From NCBI GenBank assembly GCA_012513545.1, contig JAAZCB010000425.1, forward strand, positions 1 to 11,857: a stretch of DNA of 11,857 nt. Reading direction: 5' to 3'. The stretch is from Clostridiaceae bacterium. Its GTDB lineage: Bacteria > Bacillota_A > Clostridia > Acetivibrionales > Acetivibrionaceae. Positions 7,110-11,857 of the stretch are shown piece by piece. The first letter of the stretch is position 1; each line of letters begins with the position of its first letter. The notes under the pieces were generated by a model. The model did not search any database. It was not told the origin of the DNA and saw only the letters and a program-made list of their open reading frames with translations. Position numbers and translations under genes: made by a program.

Positions 7110-7976
7110 TTATGCATTGACTTTTGTAATTTCATTGGTCAGCCGTTCCCAAATGCTTTCTATTTCATCAGAAACCTTCTGTATTCCTGCTTCAATAGGA
7201 GTTTTGAACTGCTGAAGTGCTTTTACAATCATTGGGGCAAAGGGTATTTTTCCTATCACAGGGAAACTATTTTCTAAGCAATAGGCTTCGATCTGTGCTG
7301 TTATCTCCGGATTCAAGTCATATTTATTAACACACACAAACGAAGGGATCTGGAAATGCCGTGCCACGCTTAAGACTCTTTTTAGGTCACTGAGTCCGGA
7401 CATGGTAGGCTCTGAAACAGCCACAACAGCATCTGCACCTGTAATTGATGCTATAACAACACAGCCTATCCCTGGTGAACCATCAATGAGCGCCCATTTC
7501 TCATTGCTTTTAAAATTATATATATTCTTCCTCACCTCTGTTACGAGCTTTCCGGAACCTTCTGCCCCAATATCAAGCAGTGCATGGGAAAAAGTTCCCC
7601 TTTGAGTCTTCGCAACATAAGTCTGACCAGTCTTAACTTCTTCAAGACATATAGCTTCAACCGGGCATACCAGTGTACATGCTCCACATCCTTCACATTT
7701 CATCGGCAATACTTCCAGTTCCTCGCTTATGGCATCAAACCTGCAAGTCCTTTTGCACAATCCACATTGAATGCAAATAGATGAATCAACAACTGCCTCT
7801 TTCGCTCCAAAGTAATCTTCCTTCTTTAAAACGTCACCTTCAAGAAGGATATGAAGATTTGGTGCATCCACATCACAGTCCGCAAGCATTTTGTCCTGCA
7901 CAAGAATGCTCAGTGATGATACAAGGGTGCTTTTTCCTGTTCCGCCTTTACCGCTTACAAAAGCTATTTGTTTCAT
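7110..7976 (-). CDS. MinD-superfamily P-loop ATPase with inserted 2[4Fe-4S] ferredoxin domain (second copy)
   Basis: This 288-residue protein is of the MinD-like ATPase type with a ferredoxin insert, as found beside ORP/NifX genes in sulfate reducers and clostridia. The deviant Walker A motif GKGGTGKS is at residues 9-16 and the Walker B/switch region ALIDGSPGIGC at 162-172. Between them are two four-cysteine cluster motifs: Cys68, 71, 74, 78 and Cys94, 97, 100, 104. The fold suggests ATP-driven work coupled to Fe-S clusters; its exact job is unknown. I place the start at the ATG at 7976, giving MKQIAFVSGKGG with AAGGGGTG upstream; that ATG overlaps the stop of the preceding paralogue by four bases (ATGA), indicating coupled translation. 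A start at 8030 would overlap the neighbour by 58 bases. The two paralogues probably act as a pair, possibly a heterodimer. Confidence 0.93.
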   Translation of the reverse strand: MKQIAFVSGKGGTGKSTLVSSLSILVQDKMLADCDVDAPNLHILLEGDVLKKEDYFGAKEAVVDSSICIQCGLCKRTCRFDAISEELEVLPMKCEGCGACTLVCPVEAICLEEVKTGQTYVAKTQRGTFSHALLDIGAEGSGKLVTEVRKNIYNFKSNEKWALIDGSPGIGCVVIASITGADAVVAVSEPTMSGLSDLKRVLSVARHFQIPSFVCVNKYDLNPEITAQIEAYCLENSFPVIGKIPFAPMIVKALQQFKTPIEAGIQKVSDEIESIWERLTNEITKVNA

Positions 7977-8803
7977 ATAACAGCACCCCTTTCCACCTTT
8001 TTGGCCAATTCCGAGAATTTCTGCTTCCATTGTGAATTATCCTGTACCGGCAGTATACCATTTGAATAAGCTTGTGCAATTTCCTGGGAATAGGGAATTT
8101 CCATAAGAACTTCAATATGGTTTTCAGCGCAGTATTCCTGAATACTCATGTTATCCGCTGATGCCTTATTTACTACTACACCATAAGGAATACCCATCTT
8201 CCTTATGAGTTGTACCGCAATTTTTAAATCATGCAGCCCGAAAGGCGTAGGTTCGGTAACAAGAATACAGTAGTCGCAGCCGTCTACGGACTGAACAACC
8301 GTGCAGGATGCTCCGGGTGAGCAGTCAAGAATAACTGTCATATCATCCCGCAATCGTCTTTTTAATTCACGTATAATCGGTATACTAATAGGTTCTCCGA
8401 TATTTAACCTTCCTTGAAGAAAAGTGTTTCTGTCATTTGCTTCTACGACTCCTGTTGTCCTATTTATTTCACTAATTGCTTCCTGGGGACATGCAATCAA
8501 GCATGCACCGCAGTGATGGCAAATCTCAGGGAATACCAGAACCTTTCCTTTGATTACTGCAATTGCATGAAACTGGCATGCCTTGGCGCAATTGCCGCAG
8601 CCATTACATTTTGATGCATCTGCTTGAGGAACGAGGACATTGACAGGAATTGACTCCTTAATATCCGGCTTCAAAAAAATTGCTCCGTTAGGTTCTTCAA
8701 CATCACAATCTACATACTGGCATCTGTCAATTGACAATGCCAGACTCGCAGAAACCGTTGTCTTTCCAGTTCCTCCTTTCCCGCTCAACACTGCAATCCT
8801 CAT
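7973..8803 (-). CDS. MinD-superfamily P-loop ATPase with inserted 2[4Fe-4S] ferredoxin domain (first copy)
   Basis: This 276-residue paralogue of the next gene has the same architecture: Walker A GKGGTGKTT at residues 8-16, ferredoxin cysteines 66, 69, 72, 76 and 95, 98, 101, 105, and a Walker B/switch region VILDCSPGASC at 157-167. Where classic MinD has membrane-binding residues at its C terminus, I see no clear amphipathic helix, so membrane attachment is not indicated. The gene is tightly packed: its ATG shares one base with the stop codon of the preceding NifX-like gene (TAATG), and its own stop overlaps the next start. In Desulfovibrio similar pairs belong to the orp operons, which have been linked to cell-division positioning. 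By analogy these ATPases may load or use the cluster of the neighbouring NifX-like proteins, but nothing in the sequence proves that. Confidence 0.93.
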   Translation of the reverse strand: MRIAVLSGKGGTGKTTVSASLALSIDRCQYVDCDVEEPNGAIFLKPDIKESIPVNVLVPQADASKCNGCGNCAKACQFHAIAVIKGKVLVFPEICHHCGACLIACPQEAISEINRTTGVVEANDRNTFLQGRLNIGEPISIPIIRELKRRLRDDMTVILDCSPGASCTVVQSVDGCDYCILVTEPTPFGLHDLKIAVQLIRKMGIPYGVVVNKASADNMSIQEYCAENHIEVLMEIPYSQEIAQAYSNGILPVQDNSQWKQKFSELAKKVERGAVI

Positions 8804-9174
8804 TACCGTCCTCCCTGCATTCCAAAGTGTTCAGGAACAGTAGTATCAATTTTATCAAGCAATCCCTTTTTAAATTTTTCCAAATTTTCTTTTAAAGAAA
8901 CAGGAGAGCCTTTGTATATTTCAATCTCAGCCGCCTTTAGTACATTCATTGCATTGGGTCCAACATTGCCGGTAACAACCGCTTTAACCCCTTTGTCAAC
9001 CATTAGTTGGCCTGATGTAATTCCTGCACCACCACCTGATGCGGAAGCAGCATTTTCAATTATTTCAAATTCCATAGTTTCCGTATCTGCAATAGCAAAA
9101 TACGCGGCTCTTCCAAACCTTGGGTCCATTACACTATCCGAAGAATTTCCATTTGAAGAAAAACAAACTTTCAT
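8803..9174 (-). CDS. NifX/ORP-like (dinitrogenase Fe-Mo cofactor family) protein, first gene of the module
   Basis: This 123-residue protein shares the NifX/ORP-type fold with the last gene of the module but belongs to a different subtype. It has SVMDPRFGRAAYF (about 14-26) where the other has SEHFGRCPVF, and VVTGNVGPNA (about 66-75) where the other has IVCGGMGARA. Its only cysteine is Cys4. A Gly/Ala/Ser-rich stretch (SASGGGAGIT) at about 44-53 follows the first half of the fold, and the C terminus ends EHFGMQGGR. The start at 9174 has AGGAG upstream with 10-base spacing. It is the promoter-proximal gene of the operon, with a ~52-base leader after an operator-bearing sigma-A promoter. A role as cluster-binding or small regulatory partner of the two MinD-type ATPases is likely from context. 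Confidence 0.9.
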   Translation of the reverse strand: MKVCFSSNGNSSDSVMDPRFGRAAYFAIADTETMEFEIIENAASASGGGAGITSGQLMVDKGVKAVVTGNVGPNAMNVLKAAEIEIYKGSPVSLKENLEKFKKGLLDKIDTTVPEHFGMQGGR

Positions 9175-9212
9175 AAATCATTCACTCCTATTCTTAATAT
9201 ACAAATCCATTA

Positions 9213-9226
9213 TTAGCTTATGCCCA
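9213..9226. promoter_or_regulatory. Operator copy at the NifX/MinD promoter
   Basis: TTAGCTTATGCCCA matches the palindrome TGGGCATATGCCCA at 11 of 14 positions, with one half (TATGCCCA) intact. It lies 7 bases downstream of the -10 box, over the predicted start of transcription. A second copy (TGGGCATATGTCAA on the plus strand, 9248-9261) overlaps the -35 box, 35 bp away centre to centre, almost the same arrangement as at the DUF5320 promoter. Confidence 0.65.
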
Positions 9227-9232
9227 TAATAA

Positions 9233-9261
9233 ATTTTATTCTTATTTTGGGCATATGTCAA
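9233..9261 (-). promoter_or_regulatory. Sigma-A promoter of the NifX/MinD operon
   Basis: On the minus strand TTGACA (9261-9256) is followed after 17 bases by TAAAAT (9238-9233). The stretch from 9242 to 9262 is identical, base for base, to 592-612 at the DUF5320 promoter, covering the -35 box and most of the spacer. Predicted transcription starts near 9226. Confidence 0.8.
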
Positions 9262-9496
9262 TTATTTTATAACAAAGTCTTTGAAAGATATTTATCAAGG
9301 AAGACTTTCTTGAAATGCTCTTAACGGAAATTGATAAATCAAGGAAGGACCAAATTTCCTAAGCATTATAACAAAAATAATACACCCTCAGTTGTAGGGT
9401 GCATTAAGAACAATTTCGGTTAAGTGTTTATTTTTAAATTGGAACAATTAGCCCTTTAACATCAGAATTGCTTTGCATTCCTCAAAAGCCATCGTC
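9262..9496. other. Intergenic region between the maturase gene and the NifX/MinD promoter
   Basis: The gene-free stretch 9175-9496 (322 bases) holds the NifX/MinD leader and promoter (9175-9261), the maturase terminator (9381-9403) and a ~94-base 3' untranslated segment of the maturase transcript. I looked here on both strands for a short cysteine-rich SCIFF precursor and found none. Only two very short open stretches occur (14 and 15 codons), neither with a good ribosome binding site. Confidence 0.6.
9381..9403 (-). terminator. Rho-independent terminator after the radical SAM maturase gene
   Basis: On the minus strand TGCACCCT pairs with AGGGTGTA (8 bp with one G-U wobble) around a 7-base loop and is followed by TTATTTTTGTT. 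It lies 94 bases after the maturase stop codon and separates that unit from the NifX/MinD promoter. The plus-strand direction has no T run, so it serves the minus strand. Confidence 0.85.
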
Positions 9497-10861
9497 TTAT
9501 TTCTCATCCTCCATTGCTTTACATACTTCAATCATGATTGCACATTCAATCCGTTTCCTTTGCATCTCGCAAGCAGTTTCCTCCGGCTTCAGAATATCAC
9601 CTTTAGAAAAGTAGGAGTTTGCATGACAGCCTCCTGAGCAGTACAGCTTTGCCCAGCATTTACGGCACTCATCCTTTTTAAATATATCCGCTTCTCCGAA
9701 TCGTTTTCGCATATCCTCATTCTCTAAACCAGAACTAATGTTGCCTACCTTAAATTCAGGCTGTCCGACAAACTGATGACACGGATATAAATCCCCCTCC
9801 GGTGTAACAGCAAAGTATTCCGTACCTGCGCCACAGGCTGTAATTCTTTTATACAGGCATGGGCCATTATATAGGTTAATATTGAAATGGTAGAATCGGA
9901 ATGGCTTGCCCTGCTTAATCCGCTCGATATATGTATAGGCCATCTGTTCATATTCCTTGAGTATTTCTTGAACATGCTCCTTACGGATATGAAAATCTTC
10001 TCCAGCCCCTACAACCGGTTCTACCGATATTTCATCAAAGCCAAGATCGGCTAAATGAAACACATCCTTTGAGAAATCCAGGTTCTTTGCGGTAAAAGTG
10101 CCTCGGATAAAATAGCTCTTGCCATTTCTTTCTTGCACCAGCTTACGCGCACCTTTAAGTATTCTATCATAGGTTCCATTCCGAGCAGCATCGTATCTTA
10201 TGGCATCATGGACTTCCTTTCTGCCATCAATACTGATAACCACATTGTCCATGTTATCATTAATATACTTGATTTTTTCATCGTCAAGAAGAACTCCGTT
10301 CGTGGTTATTGTAAAATGAATACTTTTGCCTGTAAGCTCTTCAACTTTTCTTCCGTACTCCACTGTTTTCTCAATTACATCAAAATTAAGCAGCGGTTCT
10401 CCTCCAAAAAAATCGATCTCAACATTTTTTCTTTTACCGGAGTTGCTTATAAGAAAGTCTACACCTTTGAACGCAATGTCCACAGGCATTAGATTTTTTG
10501 CTACTTTATAGCTTCCTTTGGATGCAAAGCAATACTCACACATAAGATTGCAATCATGTGCAACATGAAGGCATAAAGCCTTAATTCCATTATTCAAATG
10601 AGCCTTTTTAAGAATTGATTCCTTATCCATTTCATGTGCAAACAATGCCCCGGCTTCAACAAGTTCATTTATGTCATTCCATGCCTCATTAATGCTTTCA
10701 CTTGAGTATTTATCCTGCAACTTACCAACTGCTTGCTGATATGTAAATGGCTCAGTAAACCGAGTAAGCATATCATAAGTAATATTATCCAATACATGAA
10801 CACTGCCGCTATTTCCATCGACGGCAATATTTATATCATTCATAGAGTATGTATGTACCAT
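9497..10861 (-). CDS. Radical SAM/SPASM peptide maturase, SCIFF (ranthipeptide) maturase-like
   Basis: This 454-residue radical SAM enzyme resembles the SCIFF peptide maturases (ScfB; CteB of Clostridium thermocellum), which form thioether crosslinks from cysteines in a short peptide. Residues 1 to about 80 look like the peptide-binding RRE domain of that family (opening NIAVDGNSGSVHVLDNITYD). The SAM-cluster motif CNLMCEYC has Cys104, 108 and 111, preceded by KALCLHVAH, a family hallmark; FGGEP is at 152-156. The C-terminal SPASM region carries Cys335, 343, 361, 399, 402, 408, 412 and 431 for two auxiliary clusters, with the typical GDLYPCHQFVG and CWAKLYCSGGC. The start has GGGGGAA upstream. 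The gene follows the MBL-fold gene by 17 bases and should share its operator-bearing promoter. The usual precursor gene directly upstream is missing, so this may be a paralogue with a distant or different substrate. Family identity is firm; substrate is not. Confidence 0.85.
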   Translation of the reverse strand: MVHTYSMNDINIAVDGNSGSVHVLDNITYDMLTRFTEPFTYQQAVGKLQDKYSSESINEAWNDINELVEAGALFAHEMDKESILKKAHLNNGIKALCLHVAHDCNLMCEYCFASKGSYKVAKNLMPVDIAFKGVDFLISNSGKRKNVEIDFFGGEPLLNFDVIEKTVEYGRKVEELTGKSIHFTITTNGVLLDDEKIKYINDNMDNVVISIDGRKEVHDAIRYDAARNGTYDRILKGARKLVQERNGKSYFIRGTFTAKNLDFSKDVFHLADLGFDEISVEPVVGAGEDFHIRKEHVQEILKEYEQMAYTYIERIKQGKPFRFYHFNINLYNGPCLYKRITACGAGTEYFAVTPEGDLYPCHQFVGQPEFKVGNISSGLENEDMRKRFGEADIFKKDECRKCWAKLYCSGGCHANSYFSKGDILKPEETACEMQRKRIECAIMIEVCKAMEDEK

Positions 10862-10878
10862 CTTTGTTCCCCCATCAT

Positions 10879-11718
10879 CTATTTTTCAAGAATGCATTCA
10901 TCCCCCACAGTCAGCATTCTACATTGTTCCTTCAAAAACCGCTTCATTTCGCAAATAGCAAGCAATCCGGTACAATGCAGTGGAATAACGGTTTGCAATC
11001 CCAGGTCCAGAAAATGCTGAATAGTCATTTGAAGTCTTATATCCGATACTCCATCAAGATGCATGCCTCCAATAACTCCTGTGATCTTATCATTTGGAAA
11101 GAGTTTTTGAGCATACTTAATACAGTTAATTATCCCTGCATGACTGCAACCTACAAAAACATAGATTCCAGCATCGCCCCTGATAAGCAGCATTTGTTCA
11201 TCAATAATCATGTCTTGAGAAAGGTTTCCATTTCCGTCATCTATATAAAAGTTCTGAGGAACACCCTCAAAAGGTTGTGTACTAGGTATTTCACCAGATA
11301 AAACTATGTTTTCATCGATATTTACAGGACCTTTATTTACAACAAGCCTTCCAGAAGGAATTTCTATTTCACTGCTTCCTTTTTTTGACCATGGTATACC
11401 AATGCATTTACCCGGTCCTTCACCATGATACCTCTTTTGAAATGCGCCCTGATGTATATATACAGGTGCATGATGATTTATCCTGCAAAATTCAGGAACT
11501 CCGCCGGTATGATCATAGTGTCCATGGCTCAATACCAGTAGATCTGCCTTTGAAATTTCAATCCCTGTTTGTTCTGCATTGAGAGAAAATAAATCAGATT
11601 GTCCGGTATCAAACAGAATATTTTTATTATCTTTTTCAATCCATATCGAAAGGCCATGCTCAGCCAGCATATACCTTTTTCTCGCATAATTTTCAGCCAA
11701 TAGCCGTATTTTTATCAT
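10879..11718 (-). CDS. MBL-fold metallo-hydrolase, COG1237 type
   Basis: This is a 279-residue metallo-beta-lactamase-fold protein of the COG1237 type, a group that includes proteins annotated as 7,8-dihydropterin-6-methyl-aminobenzene-phosphate synthase-like. The metal motif HGHYDH (His65, His67, Asp69, His70) is complete; further likely ligands are His193 in GCSHAG, His220 in GGMH and His248 in PLHCTG. There is no signal peptide, so it acts in the cytosol; the substrate is unknown. I use the ATG at 11718, with AGGGG 7 bases before it. An in-frame ATG at 11724 is too close to that site, and a longer reading from 11796 would begin upstream of the promoter's -35 box. It is the first gene of a two-gene unit with the radical SAM maturase. 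COG1237 genes are often found near NifX/MinD genes in anaerobes, and the shared operator fits such a link. Confidence 0.9.
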   Translation of the reverse strand: MIKIRLLAENYARKRYMLAEHGLSIWIEKDNKNILFDTGQSDLFSLNAEQTGIEISKADLLVLSHGHYDHTGGVPEFCRINHHAPVYIHQGAFQKRYHGEGPGKCIGIPWSKKGSSEIEIPSGRLVVNKGPVNIDENIVLSGEIPSTQPFEGVPQNFYIDDGNGNLSQDMIIDEQMLLIRGDAGIYVFVGCSHAGIINCIKYAQKLFPNDKITGVIGGMHLDGVSDIRLQMTIQHFLDLGLQTVIPLHCTGLLAICEMKRFLKEQCRMLTVGDECILEK

Positions 11719-11742
11719 TTTCATACCCCTAATAACGCTATT

Positions 11743-11756
11743 CGGGCATAAGCCCA
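11743..11756. promoter_or_regulatory. Operator copy at the MBL-maturase promoter
   Basis: CGGGCATAAGCCCA matches TGGGCATATGCCCA at 12 of 14 positions and keeps both GGGC and GCCC arms. It begins 6 bases downstream of the -10 box, the same position as at the other two promoters. Here the spacer lacks the second TATGCCCA half-site, so binding may be weaker or use a single dimer. Confidence 0.7.
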
Positions 11757-11761
11757 TTATT

Positions 11762-11790
11762 ATAATACGCTTATAGGTATGTCTTGTCAA
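11762..11790 (-). promoter_or_regulatory. Sigma-A promoter of the MBL-maturase operon
   Basis: On the minus strand TTGACA (11790-11785) and TATTAT (11767-11762) are 17 bases apart. The predicted start of transcription is near 11755, giving a leader of about 37 bases to the ATG at 11718. Spacer sequence differs from the other two promoters, but box spacing and operator position are the same. Confidence 0.8.
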
Positions 11791-11857
11791 TAACAAGGTA
11801 TTCGTTGGTCTACTTTATACAACAAATCCTCCATTCGGACTTATAACCTGTCCTGTA

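Noticed and set aside
6711..9174. Nitrogen fixation locus, suggested by the NifX-like proteins.
   Set aside because: No nifH, nifD, nifK, nifE or nifN is present, and the MinD-ferredoxin context points to the ORP-like group.
9291..9362. A short plus-strand open stretch ending in EIDKSRKDQIS, considered as the remnant of a transposase or other gene.
   Set aside because: It is too short to match to any family, and no inverted repeats or target duplications surround it.
9454..9492. A 14-codon open frame (MAFEECKAILMLKG) directly after the maturase stop codon, considered as a precursor peptide.
   Set aside because: It has one cysteine, no SCIFF-like features and a ribosome binding site that is too far away (about 15 bases).
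11719..11796. An N-terminal extension of the MBL-fold protein to a start at 11796.
   Set aside because: It would begin upstream of the -35 box of the only good promoter, and the residues do not belong to the fold; the ATG at 11718 has a proper ribosome binding site.
11815..11857. A possible C-terminal fragment of a further minus-strand gene (reading ends VISPNGGFVV, stop at 11817-11815).
   Set aside because: Thirteen codons are not enough to tell a gene from chance, and no family is recognisable.

Overview
The window comes from a low-GC, strictly anaerobic Firmicute, most likely a member of the Clostridia. The signs are AT-rich intergenic DNA, strong AGGAGG-type ribosome binding sites, a class III (oxygen-sensitive) ribonucleotide reductase, and a radical SAM enzyme of the SCIFF/ranthipeptide maturase type that is typical of Clostridia. 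Every gene I can support lies on the minus strand, so the window is described here from right to left. I see no rRNA, tRNA, CRISPR array or intact mobile element.

Layout in the direction of transcription. (1) 11718-9497: an MBL-fold hydrolase and a SCIFF-maturase-like radical SAM/SPASM protein, ending at a terminator at 9381-9403. (2) 9174-6711: an ORP/MinD-like module with a NifX-type protein, two MinD-type ATPases that each carry an inserted 2[4Fe-4S] ferredoxin segment, and a second NifX-type protein. The first three genes overlap by 1-4 bases and the last follows after 12. (3) 6607-693: peptide deformylase (def), anaerobic ribonucleotide reductase (nrdD) and its activase (nrdG), an FAD/NAD(P) oxidoreductase, an IscU/NifU-type Fe-S scaffold and an Mrp/NBP35 Fe-S carrier ATPase, ending at a strong terminator at 626-668. 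A hairpin at 6624-6658 separates units 2 and 3 and nearly touches the def ribosome binding site. (4) 539-219: a single DUF5320 gene, then a hairpin, then the first 20 codons of a DUF134/UPF0251 DNA-binding protein that runs off the left edge.

The most notable signal is regulatory. Units 1, 2 and 4 each start from a clear sigma-A promoter (TTGACA, 17-bp spacer, TATAAT-like box). At each one a palindrome of the form TGGGCATATGCCCA sits 6-7 bases downstream of the -10 box, over the predicted start of transcription. Two of the three promoters also carry a second copy of the half-site in the spacer. This points to one shared regulator controlling the NifX/MinD module, the DUF5320 gene and the MBL-SCIFF-maturase pair. 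The truncated DUF134 gene at the left edge is the best candidate within the window, but that link is inference.

Functionally, the window centres on metal and Fe-S chemistry in an anaerobe: proteins that may hold or deliver metal-sulfur clusters (NifX/ORP-like, MinD-ferredoxin, IscU, Mrp) next to enzymes that need iron or Fe-S clusters (deformylase, NrdG, the radical SAM maturase). The usual SCIFF precursor peptide is not found beside the maturase or elsewhere in the window.
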